A stretch of DNA of 10,355 nt from contig MFXJ01000021.1 of assembly GCA_001787465.1 (NCBI GenBank), positions 1-10,355 of the forward strand, given 5' to 3'. Both the position numbers and the translations under genes were made by a program. Positions 1-6,043 of the stretch are shown in pieces. The notes beneath the pieces are model-generated. The model saw only the letters and a program-made list of their open reading frames with translations, did no database searches and was not told the origin of the DNA. The DNA is from Candidatus Peregrinibacteria bacterium RIFOXYB2_FULL_32_7 (GTDB lineage: Bacteria > Patescibacteriota > Gracilibacteria > UBA1369 > GWF2-33-10). Each line of letters starts with the position of its first letter. Position 1 is the stretch's first letter.

Positions 1-473
1 TCAAAAATAAATTTTATATAAAAGATATAATAGATGAGATCAAAGGATCGCTTATTTCTATAATTAAAGAAAATGATATAGATTTTGAAATTGATATTAA
101 AGAAGCTAGAGAGCGAATATTCTCTGATAAGGAGAAATTTTATGATATTTTAAGTAATTTAATCAGTAACGCCATTAAATTCACGCCTTCAAAAGGTAAA
201 GTAAAAGTAAAAGCGGTTCAAAATGAGAATGGAATTACGCTTGAGGTTAGCGATACTGGAATTGGCATACCAAAACAGCATCTAAATAATATTTTTAGTG
301 ATTTTACTCAGCTTGAGACAAGCGATTCGGTCAGACAGTACAAAGGTAGTGGTTTGGGACTTTTTATTGTGAAGGGATTGATTGAGCTCTTAAGCGGTAC
401 GATTGAAGTAAAAAGTACGGTTAACGAAGGTACAATTTTTATAGTAAAGATACCGTTGGAGGAGAGAGGATGA
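1..473 (+). CDS. Sensor histidine kinase, C-terminal ATPase domain (5' partial)
   Basis: This is the C-terminal end of a two-component sensor kinase; the gene begins before the window. The frame opens at base 3 and gives 156 residues before a TGA stop. They form a HATPase_c domain: N box LSNLISNAIKF (about 50-60), G1 box DTGIGIP (84-90), F-box region IFSDFTQLE (97-105) and G2 box GSGLGL (115-120). This domain binds ATP and phosphorylates the conserved His of a HisKA domain, which lies outside the window with any sensor region. The motif order and the short tail after G2 match classical kinases such as PhoR or the hybrid-kinase core. No receiver domain follows in frame, so this end of the protein is not a hybrid. 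The signal sensed and the partner regulator cannot be told. The stop overlaps a possible downstream ATG (ATGA), as in co-translated operons, but no intact gene follows. Confidence 0.93.
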   Translation, partial: KNKFYIKDIIDEIKGSLISIIKENDIDFEIDIKEARERIFSDKEKFYDILSNLISNAIKFTPSKGKVKVKAVQNENGITLEVSDTGIGIPKQHLNNIFSDFTQLETSDSVRQYKGSGLGLFIVKGLIELLSGTIEVKSTVNEGTIFIVKIPLEERG

Positions 474-523
474 GGATAATTATATTCGGACTGTCGGATA
501 GGTTGGTAATGGGTAATGGGTAA
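470..523 (+). pseudogene. Possible remnant of a gene once coupled to the kinase
   Basis: An ATG at 470 overlaps the kinase TGA as ATGA and lies 7 nt after a GGAGG at 458-462, the only good Shine-Dalgarno-like sequence next to a start in this window. It opens MRIIIFGLSDRLVMGNG and stops at TAA 521-523, inside the first heptanucleotide array. The first residues look like the opening beta strand of an alpha/beta protein. The arrangement suggests that a gene coupled to the kinase was cut off where the repeats begin (about 503). It may also be chance, because the GGAGG codes for kinase residues and the peptide is very short. Confidence 0.25.
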
Positions 524-539
524 TGGGGGATGGGGTGGG
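503..539 (+). repeat. Heptanucleotide tandem array A, G-rich
   Basis: Consecutive 7-bp units TTGGTAA, TGGGTAA, TGGGTAA and TGGGGGA are followed by TGGGGTGGG. The units grow more G-rich towards the right, as in the larger array at 621-704. The G runs at 511-513, 518-520, 525-529, 532-535 and 537-539 are separated by 1-4 bases, which fits the G3+N1-7 rule for an intramolecular G-quadruplex on the + strand. The array lies between convergent genes. Confidence 0.85.
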
Positions 540-545
540 AACAAA

Positions 546-607
546 TGTCATTCCCGCACTTGTGTATATTTACGTTAGTTTCATCAAAGTGTGTGGGCGG
601 GAATCTG
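546..607. repeat. Dispersed palindromic element, copy 1
   Basis: This 62-bp element recurs in diverged form at 1319-1381. Both copies start TGTCAT, share an exact 17-bp core TGTATATTTACGTTAGT (563-579 here) and end ATCTG. The ends are complementary: ATTCCCGC (550-557) pairs with GCGGGAAT (597-604), and CACTT (557-561) can pair with AAGTG (587-591) further in. No coding potential is visible. It resembles the small non-autonomous palindromic repeats (MITE or REP type) common in bacterial intergenic regions. I see no clear target-site duplication. Confidence 0.7.
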
Positions 608-620
608 TAATTTTGAGCAA

Positions 621-704
621 TTAGTAATTAGTAATTAGTAATTGGTAATTGGTAATTGGTAATTGGTAATGGGTAATGGGTAATGGGAAAGGGGTAAGGG
701 GTAA
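621..704 (+). repeat. Heptanucleotide tandem array B, 12 exact 7-bp units
   Basis: Twelve contiguous 7-bp units fill exactly 84 bp, in an ordered series: TTAGTAA x3, TTGGTAA x4, TGGGTAA x2, TGGGAAA x1, GGGGTAA x2. Neighbouring types differ by one base or two, so the array changes in steps from AT-rich on the left to G-rich on the right. The last four and a half units contain five G runs (671-673, 678-680, 685-687, 691-694, 698-701) with 3-4 nt loops, a textbook quadruplex-forming pattern on the + strand. The array ends exactly where the CCCGCC arm of the next inverted repeat begins. Heptanucleotide short tandem repeats of this general kind are known in cyanobacteria; similarity in type does not imply relatedness. 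Confidence 0.9.
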
Positions 705-738
705 CCCGCCTTCGTTTCGCTATGGACGGACAGGCGGG
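705..738. repeat. GC-rich inverted repeat overlapping the 3' end of the methyltransferase gene
   Basis: The arms CCCGCC (705-710) and GGCGGG (733-738) flank a 22-bp centre. The G+C content is far above the surroundings. It begins directly after array B and extends into the methyltransferase gene, supplying its last codons (PPVRP) and its TAG stop (720-722, reverse strand). Read in the gene's direction, the stem is followed by TTACCCC and not a U run, so it is not a standard intrinsic terminator. It looks like a mobile or REP-like palindrome. Confidence 0.65.
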
Positions 739-1289
739 CGAATCACGATCAAAAGTGCTCCTTGTCCTAGTTTTTCATGTTTTTCAACCAAAAATTCTTT
801 CACATTTTCAATTTTTTCTAGGAAATCTCTCATTGCATTTTTATGAGATATAACATTATCAACGATTAAGATACTGCCTTTTTTTAAATTAGGTAAAATT
901 GATTCAAAATACTGATTATGTTCGCATTTAGTAGCATCAAAAAATACTAAATCCCATTTTCCATAAATTTCAGGAATCACTTCTGGTGCATGACCTTTAA
1001 TTTGAACAATGCAATTTGAAAATCCGGCCTTTTTGAAATTTTCTTTAGCCATCTCAAATCTTTTCCCATGCGATTCTATGGTATATAGAACCCCTTTATT
1101 CTCTTGTGCGGCTTTAGCTAGCCATAATCCCGAATATCCGATGGAGGTTCCTATTTCTAAAATATTTTTCGCTTCAATTTTTTTAGCTTTTTGATATAAA
1201 AATTCCCCCATCTCTTCAGCTACAATCCAAGAGGGATTTTTTTCATTATAGATACGGATTTGTTCTAAAATTTTTGTAAAATTAGACAA
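720..1289 (-). CDS. SAM-dependent O-methyltransferase, family 3 type
   Basis: This is a 189-residue class I methyltransferase of the catechol/caffeoyl-CoA O-methyltransferase-like group (Methyltransf_3). Motif I, LEIGTSIGYSGLWLA (about 44-58), binds S-adenosylmethionine. An acidic residue after the second strand (YTIESH) would hold the ribose. The DATK and VDN segments match the metal-binding Asp-Asp-Asn set of this family. It probably acts in the cytoplasm on a hydroxyl of a small molecule, but the substrate cannot be predicted. The start is TTG at 1289: an in-frame stop lies just upstream (1296-1298), the first internal ATG would remove the N-terminal helix, and there is no Shine-Dalgarno motif. 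The final PPVRP and the stop come from the GC-rich inverted repeat at 705-738, so the native C-terminus was probably near GALLIVIR. It lies 114 bp downstream of the RdgB-like gene on the same strand and may share its transcript. Confidence 0.88.
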   Translation of the reverse strand: MSNFTKILEQIRIYNEKNPSWIVAEEMGEFLYQKAKKIEAKNILEIGTSIGYSGLWLAKAAQENKGVLYTIESHGKRFEMAKENFKKAGFSNCIVQIKGHAPEVIPEIYGKWDLVFFDATKCEHNQYFESILPNLKKGSILIVDNVISHKNAMRDFLEKIENVKEFLVEKHEKLGQGALLIVIRPPVRP

Positions 1290-1318
1290 AATAAATTATT
1301 AAATTGTTAAAGGCGCAT

Positions 1319-1381
1319 TGTCATCCCTGACTTTATGTATATTTACGTTAGTGCAGAAAAGGATTTGGCATCGGGGATCTG
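1319..1381. repeat. Dispersed palindromic element, copy 2
   Basis: This 63-bp element is related to copy 1 at 546-607. It has the same TGTCAT start, the same 17-bp core (1336-1352) and the same ATCTG end. Its arms, ATCCCTGA and TCGGGGAT, differ in sequence from those of copy 1 but are still complementary, with one G.T pair. It occupies most of the 114-bp gap between the RdgB-like and methyltransferase genes, so it would be transcribed within their message if they form an operon. Confidence 0.68.
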
Positions 1382-1403
1382 CTATTCTTAGCAAGTAAGT
1401 GGT

Positions 1404-2000
1404 TTAGTGAGTTAACCATTTTTTTAGTTTCTCTGCCGCTTTTCCTCTGTGACTCACGCTTAATTTTTCATCTTTGCTCAAAGCCGCGTAAACTTTATCA
1501 TATTTTTCAGGTTTAAAACATGAACTTAATGGAATCCCAGCTTCAATTGGTGCTTCCAAATTGTTTGTAATAATTCCTTGGCACTCGCCTTGGAAACTTT
1601 TTATTCCTTTTCCATTTATAAAAACCACACAACTAACAAAACTTGCGCCTCTATTTTTTAAAGGCACATCTTTCATTTTTTCCATAAAATAAGAAATCCA
1701 TTGCTCATCAGAAGCTTTTTCGCCCGCTCCCCATCTGCGAGTTTTGACTCCAAGCTCATTTGGAAAAGCGTCAACTAATATTCCTGAATCTTCAGCAATT
1801 ACTGGGATTTTTAATTTCTCAAAATAGAATTTAGCTTTAATTATGGCATTTTCTTCAAAAGTTTCACCATTTTCTTTAGGTTCTTCATCAAATGCAAAAT
1901 CTTTTAAATTTAAAAATTTGAAATTAAGCTCTTCTAAGAAAGTTTTCATTTGCTGAAATTTACCTGGATTGCTGGTAGCGATGAGGATGTTTCTGGACAT
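1404..2000 (-). CDS. RdgB/HAM1-family non-canonical purine NTP pyrophosphatase
   Basis: Members hydrolyse dITP, ITP and XTP to monophosphates and pyrophosphate, keeping deaminated purines out of DNA and RNA. Visible family marks, numbered from the ATG at 2000 (198 residues, typical length): ATSNPGK (8-14) for phosphate binding, GETFEENAIIKAK (45-57), AEDSGILVDA (69-78) with the catalytic Asp71, and SHRGKA (183-188) near the C-terminus. A TTG at 2009 would add three residues; ATG is preferred because it places MSRNILIATSN in the usual register. No Shine-Dalgarno motif is seen. Oddity: the near-universal GFGYDPxF box of the base pocket reads GIPLSSCF here (155-162), so specificity may differ from E. 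coli RdgB, and I give no gene symbol for that reason. The gene is divergent from the 644-residue unknown and lies upstream of the methyltransferase. Confidence 0.88.
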   Translation of the reverse strand: MSRNILIATSNPGKFQQMKTFLEELNFKFLNLKDFAFDEEPKENGETFEENAIIKAKFYFEKLKIPVIAEDSGILVDAFPNELGVKTRRWGAGEKASDEQWISYFMEKMKDVPLKNRGASFVSCVVFINGKGIKSFQGECQGIITNNLEAPIEAGIPLSSCFKPEKYDKVYAALSKDEKLSVSHRGKAAEKLKKWLTH

Positions 2001-2069
2001 AAGTGGCAATTTTATGATAAAATAAAAAGATTTACGTTAATTTAACATTTTAAATTTTAACATTTTTAT
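2001..2069. promoter_or_regulatory. Divergent intergenic region with candidate back-to-back promoters
   Basis: This 69-bp AT-rich gap separates two divergent genes, so transcription must start in or near it for both unless a promoter lies inside a gene. The sequence TTATGATAA (2012-2020) gives TATGAT on the + strand and TATCAT on the - strand, each one base from the -10 consensus. A second + option is TGGACA (1994-1999), 18 bp, TAAAAT (2018-2023). No -35 is convincing for the - strand. TTTTAACATTTT-like direct repeats lie just before the 2070 ATG. In DNA this AT-rich, -10 matches are frequent, so the exact sites are uncertain. Confidence 0.3.
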
Positions 2070-4004
2070 ATGTCTACTTCTAATGAAAAACCACAAATCC
2101 GTCCTGTATATTCGAATATGCAAGAATTAATAGAAAAATTTAAAAAAGCTTTAAGCGAAATTGATCTTAGAAATGAATATGGTGTAAAAAATGCTTATAA
2201 AGAGCACTTTGGTTATATTAACGATGCCACTCCTCCAAGCATGGAAAAAGCTGATCAAAGAATTTATGATGCGATTAAGGATTTGGAAGAGCGGATTGTA
2301 AGACAGGGAGGGGAAAAAAGATTAAAAGTTTTACAAAATAATGAATTTCTTGACACTTCCAATATGGATTGGGTTTGGTTAGATAAAAAATGGCAGTTAG
2401 GAGACGCTACAGGTAATAAAATTAATAATCCAATATTTGCAAAAGATAGAATTAAAATTAATGATCGAGGAGTTAGATTAGATTATCTTAAGGCTTTAAT
2501 TAAATTAAAAGAAGAAATGACTTACGAGAAGCAATTAGCAACATTACAAATCACAGCGGCAGGATTAGAAAAAGATGAGGAAGAAGTCGAATTAGAAACA
2601 GTTATTGATTTATATGCAAAATCATATAAATATTTTGAAAATTCTGCCTTAGGAGAACATATGGATTATCAATATAATTTTTTTAGAGATGGTTATGATA
2701 TTACAGTCATACATTTTAATGGAGATGAAGGCGCAAAAATTGAAGCAGTTGTTATTAGAAGTAAAGATAAAACTGTGATTATTGAAGCCTTTGATGTTTA
2801 TACTCCTACAATTATGACTGTAGATAATAAAGATATAGGTGATCCAAAAGATTTGTATGGTAATGGCAGAGTTAATTATTATAGAGATGAATTTTCTAAA
2901 ATAGAAGATAATTCGCAAAAAATAGCTTATTTAAAAAAAGCAACTGAATTTTTAAATCAAGAAGCACAAGAAAAAGGTATGGTAGAAGATGATGAAGAAT
3001 TTTCTCCTGATACTTTCAATCAATTAAGAGAAAATATTTATTTCGATGGTTATATATATGAATTTACTCTTGCTGATAGTCATGTAATTGTTGATGGAAT
3101 AAGGAAGGAGATAATATTTGAAAGCAAGGAGTTCGAAGGTGAGTTTACATTTAATTATTCTTCGGAAAGTGGAAATTTTTCTCTTAATAATAAATTACCT
3201 GATGGTAGTAGATATCAAATTAGGTCTAATAACTTAAAAAATAAAATTTTCCGTAGTCTTTTAACGATATTAAAAAAGCAAGCAGATATAAATAAAGAAA
3301 GTTTTGCTGATATAAAAAATAAAAAAGAATCTTTAAATAAAGAATATGAAAAATTGAGGAATTTAATTGAGATAATAATTATGATCCCAAATGGTGAGGA
3401 AAGAGATTGTTATTATAACGCAGGAGAATATTCAATTGAAACTGTATGGATGGATCATCACTCTCTTGTTTATAAAACAGCAAGCGAAGGTAAAGGTGGA
3501 GAATTCGTAAGTTCTAGCACATTGGTGGGATTTGAATTCGCATTAAATAATAGATTTAACGATCTTGAAAGTATACCTATATATTTAGAAAGAGTAAAAC
3601 AAATGAACAAAGCTTTAAGTGCAGAATTAATGCTTACTTTGAAAAATGGATTTGAAAAAAGAGCTGAAGAACAGGGATATAAAAACATATCTGTAGTTCC
3701 TGGGTTTCAAGGAAAATCGTTAAATATTATTTATTTATATGCTGAAAATACATTAAGTTTGCCAGCTGTAACAGGTAATGAAACAAAAAAAATACCTGTA
3801 AAATTAGATATTAGAGCTGTTCGTTATGATTCAATCGAAAAATCATGGGATTATGAAATTTGGTATGAATTAGGAGAAGGAGATAAAAAATCCTGGCGGT
3901 CGAAAAGTATGGTAAATATAAATAATAGTAAAGATTTGCCTAATTTAGAAGAGGTTAGAGTTGCTATTAATAATTATATTAAGGATGGCCATGAAGAAGG
4001 GTGA
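2070..4004 (+). CDS. Conserved-looking 644-residue protein of unknown function
   Basis: I do not recognise this protein. It has no signal peptide and no membrane segment, and is rich in Lys, Glu, Asn and Ile, so it is probably soluble and cytoplasmic. Residues 15-165 are mainly helical, with a Trp cluster at 101-108 (WVWLDKKW) and an acidic stretch at 168-176. From about 197 on, blocks that look beta-rich alternate with helices: strands near 197-250, 323-372, 446-490 and 537-618, with helices near 282-305, 388-437, 499-535 and 624-639. The helix entries at 275 (FSKIED...IAYLKK) and 496 (FNDLES...IYLERV) look related, suggesting degenerate internal repeats of about 90-125 residues. The ATG at 2070 has no Shine-Dalgarno motif. 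No catalytic motif was found. The long, intact frame with many AGA and AAA codons matches its neighbours in composition, so recent transfer is not evident. The last 26 bp overlap the convergent ligase gene. Confidence 0.85.
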   Translation: MSTSNEKPQIRPVYSNMQELIEKFKKALSEIDLRNEYGVKNAYKEHFGYINDATPPSMEKADQRIYDAIKDLEERIVRQGGEKRLKVLQNNEFLDTSNMDWVWLDKKWQLGDATGNKINNPIFAKDRIKINDRGVRLDYLKALIKLKEEMTYEKQLATLQITAAGLEKDEEEVELETVIDLYAKSYKYFENSALGEHMDYQYNFFRDGYDITVIHFNGDEGAKIEAVVIRSKDKTVIIEAFDVYTPTIMTVDNKDIGDPKDLYGNGRVNYYRDEFSKIEDNSQKIAYLKKATEFLNQEAQEKGMVEDDEEFSPDTFNQLRENIYFDGYIYEFTLADSHVIVDGIRKEIIFESKEFEGEFTFNYSSESGNFSLNNKLPDGSRYQIRSNNLKNKIFRSLLTILKKQADINKESFADIKNKKESLNKEYEKLRNLIEIIIMIPNGEERDCYYNAGEYSIETVWMDHHSLVYKTASEGKGGEFVSSSTLVGFEFALNNRFNDLESIPIYLERVKQMNKALSAELMLTLKNGFEKRAEEQGYKNISVVPGFQGKSLNIIYLYAENTLSLPAVTGNETKKIPVKLDIRAVRYDSIEKSWDYEIWYELGEGDKKSWRSKSMVNINNSKDLPNLEEVRVAINNYIKDGHEEG

Positions 4005-5988
4005 TTTTCCCCTCCTCCATCTCTTTTACTCTAATTAAATTCATCCTGATTTCACAGAAATTACTTGCTTCTTTTTTGCATGTAAAAAAATCTAAGCCTA
4101 AATTTATTAAAATTTGTTCGGAAATTAAAATTGCGTAATTTGGATTTTCGGTCAAAATTGTATTGTGTGCGTTTAATTTTAGCTGTTCTAAATAATCTTT
4201 TAATAAATTTTCAAATTCTTTTTGCCTTTCCATAAATTCCTGTTGATCCAAAACTTTTAATAAATTGAAGTAATATTCTAAATTATTTTTTGGATCCAAA
4301 GAAATTGCTTTTTCGAAGTATTGTTTAGATTTTTTTGGATCTGAAAAGGTTTTTATTTGATAAAATTTTCCGTAAAAATTATAAATTCTAGCGTCTTGTT
4401 TATTTTGTTTTAAAGTTTTTCCTAAAAGATTTTTTATTTTTTCAAAATCATTTTTATTAGCATTTGGGAGCAAAAAATTAATATAATCTAAATAAAAATC
4501 TCTTTTTAACCATATGTTTTCAGCTTTTTGATAATTTTTTAAAATGTTTTCAGTATTTTCAGTTTCATTAAAAATTTTTGCTTTTTGATAATAAAATCCA
4601 AAATAAGCGTCATGAATTGACCAAATAATTAAAAATAAAGAAATTAATAGCAAAAACAAACTTAAAAAATAATTCTTAAATTTGTTTTCTCTTCCTTGCG
4701 CTAACCATCCTAACAATACCCAAAATAAAATTATATTTGATACGAAATTTAAATTATAATCAATTAATTGATGCGCGATAAATCCGCTTAAAGCAATAAA
4801 AGCTACTAATTGAAGTTCATCAGCATTTTTAAATTTTTCTTTTATCCAGTAATAAATTTGGGGAATAAAGATAAAAGATAAGAATAAAGTAAAACTTAGA
4901 AAGGCGAAAATTCCATTTTCAACTAAGATTTTTAAAAATAAATTATGCGGATGATCGGAAATTGCTAATAAATTTTGTTGATATTTAGGATAAACAAACT
5001 TGAAACTATAGGGGCCATGCCCAAAAAGCGGTTTTTCTTTAAAAAGTTCAAAACTTGCTTTCCAAAAATTAAGTCGTTCCTGAATCGAAGTATTTTGTTC
5101 TAAATTTGCTATTTGCTGATTATTAAAATTTTCCAAATTAGACTCTGGAAATTTTGTATGATGATAGGTTTCAAAAGATATAGCGAAAATAGCGATAAAT
5201 GCTCCTATATATATTAAAGAACTTAATCGCTTAATTAAATCATTCCAATCTTTAATAAAGATTTTATAAAATATCCATAATGCCATCATTCCAAAAATAG
5301 ATATTCTCGCTCCTATAGAATCTGTTAGATAAAAACCTATGCCGTTAATTATAAAAGTCAGACTCCAGATAATATTATGCAAACAATAATTTTTCCCCCA
5401 TAATTTTAAAATGATAAAAGGCAAGATTAATAAAATAAAATCCGCATGAGCATTTGGGAAAGCGGAAAGAATTTCATCAAAATTTTGGAAACTGCCGGCA
5501 AAACGGTCAAACGGCTTAGTTAAATAAGCAAAAATTCCGATTAAACTGCTTAAAGTAGCTATAAGAACAGTAATTTCCAAAAATTTTTCAATATATTTTT
5601 TCTCGAAACTTTCTCGTGAAGTAATCCAAAAGATCAAAATACCGCCAAAAACTTCAATTAATTCTAAAATCCCATAATTTTTAGTTTCAGAAAAGAAAAA
5701 AGAAAAGAGAAAAAATATAAAATATAAAATTAAAAATATATCAATAAATTTTATTCTTCCCGCCAGACCACTTTTTATTATATTATTGATGTCGGGCTGG
5801 TGTTCTTTATCTTTTGTTTTAATCCTATATAGCGCATAACGGAAAGCGCATAATCCAATTAAAAATGCAAAAATTAAATGACCTTGTAAACTTATTCCTC
5901 CTCGATATAAAACTGAAAATATTAGAGCCAAACTTAGAGTAAGCAAAGTAAAATTTTGTTTAGCGAAAATTTTTTTAATAAAATCCAT
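3979..5988 (-). CDS. O-antigen ligase/polymerase (Wzy/WaaL-like) membrane protein with C-terminal TPR
   Basis: This 669-residue integral membrane protein is of the Wzy_C/O-antigen ligase group, whose members polymerise or transfer lipid-linked glycans outside the cytoplasmic membrane. About 12-13 hydrophobic segments are visible: near 13-29, 36-54, 82-100, 107-123, 137-156, 179-196, 207-222, 230-246, 258-271, 352-378, 393-409, 416-430 and 438-457. The large loop at 272-350 carries the family's key marks, RLNFW (305-309) and SDHPHNLFL (344-352); a further Arg228 sits in the DSIGARIS segment. The tail from about 465 is soluble and helical, with a TPR-like unit at 534-567 ending KAISLDPKN, probably a protein-binding or scaffold region. 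Ligase (acceptor is a lipid or protein) and polymerase cannot be distinguished from sequence alone. The start is ATG 5988, 16-17 nt from a predicted transcription start. The stop overlaps the end of the 644-residue gene. No other glycan genes are adjacent. Confidence 0.85.
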   Translation of the reverse strand: MDFIKKIFAKQNFTLLTLSLALIFSVLYRGGISLQGHLIFAFLIGLCAFRYALYRIKTKDKEHQPDINNIIKSGLAGRIKFIDIFLILYFIFFLFSFFFSETKNYGILELIEVFGGILIFWITSRESFEKKYIEKFLEITVLIATLSSLIGIFAYLTKPFDRFAGSFQNFDEILSAFPNAHADFILLILPFIILKLWGKNYCLHNIIWSLTFIINGIGFYLTDSIGARISIFGMMALWIFYKIFIKDWNDLIKRLSSLIYIGAFIAIFAISFETYHHTKFPESNLENFNNQQIANLEQNTSIQERLNFWKASFELFKEKPLFGHGPYSFKFVYPKYQQNLLAISDHPHNLFLKILVENGIFAFLSFTLFLSFIFIPQIYYWIKEKFKNADELQLVAFIALSGFIAHQLIDYNLNFVSNIILFWVLLGWLAQGRENKFKNYFLSLFLLLISLFLIIWSIHDAYFGFYYQKAKIFNETENTENILKNYQKAENIWLKRDFYLDYINFLLPNANKNDFEKIKNLLGKTLKQNKQDARIYNFYGKFYQIKTFSDPKKSKQYFEKAISLDPKNNLEYYFNLLKVLDQQEFMERQKEFENLLKDYLEQLKLNAHNTILTENPNYAILISEQILINLGLDFFTCKKEASNFCEIRMNLIRVKEMEEGKITLLHGHP

Positions 5989-6016
5989 TTCAAAAAATAA
6001 AAATCAAAGCTATTAT
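5988..6016 (+). promoter_or_regulatory. Candidate efp promoter
   Basis: TATTAT (6011-6016) is a 5/6 match to the sigma70 -10 box, with a weak TTTCAA (5988-5993) 17 bp upstream. Transcription would start near 6023, leaving a leader of about 20 nt before the efp ATG. The -10 lies inside the palindrome GCTATTATAGC (6009-6019), which also holds the opposing ligase -10. Confidence 0.45.
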
Positions 6017-6042
6017 AGCAGAGTAAAATTTAAAATTCTCAA
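6012..6042 (-). promoter_or_regulatory. Candidate ligase promoter with extended -10
   Basis: On the - strand TGCTATAAT (6020-6012) is a perfect extended -10 (TGn plus TATAAT). A TTGAGA, 5/6 to the -35 consensus, lies at 6042-6037 with a long 19-bp spacer; an extended -10 tolerates a poor -35. Predicted start is near 6005, giving a leader of about 16 nt before the ligase ATG at 5988. Confidence 0.5.
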
Positions 6043-6043
6043 A

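Noticed and set aside
308..544. Open frame on the - strand across the kinase end and array A
   Set aside because: It is antisense to the conserved HATPase G2 region and its Pro/His-rich start comes from the repeat array. No family features.
621..704. CRISPR-like array
   Set aside because: The units are contiguous 7-mers without spacers; no cas gene is present. It is a simple tandem repeat.
621..704. Telomere-like repeat indicating a linear chromosome end
   Set aside because: The G-rich TTAGTAA/TGGGTAA units recall telomeres, but the array is internal, short, varied in sequence and flanked by intact bacterial genes.
705..738. Intrinsic terminator of the methyltransferase gene
   Set aside because: The stem is followed by TTACCCC in the direction of transcription, without a U-tract, and the stop codon lies inside the loop.
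2649..2918. Antisense open frame inside the 644-residue gene (also one at 3470-3688)
   Set aside because: Composition is that of a reverse complement of AT-rich coding sequence (Ile/Phe/Asn-rich), with no start context or domain. Treated as shadows.
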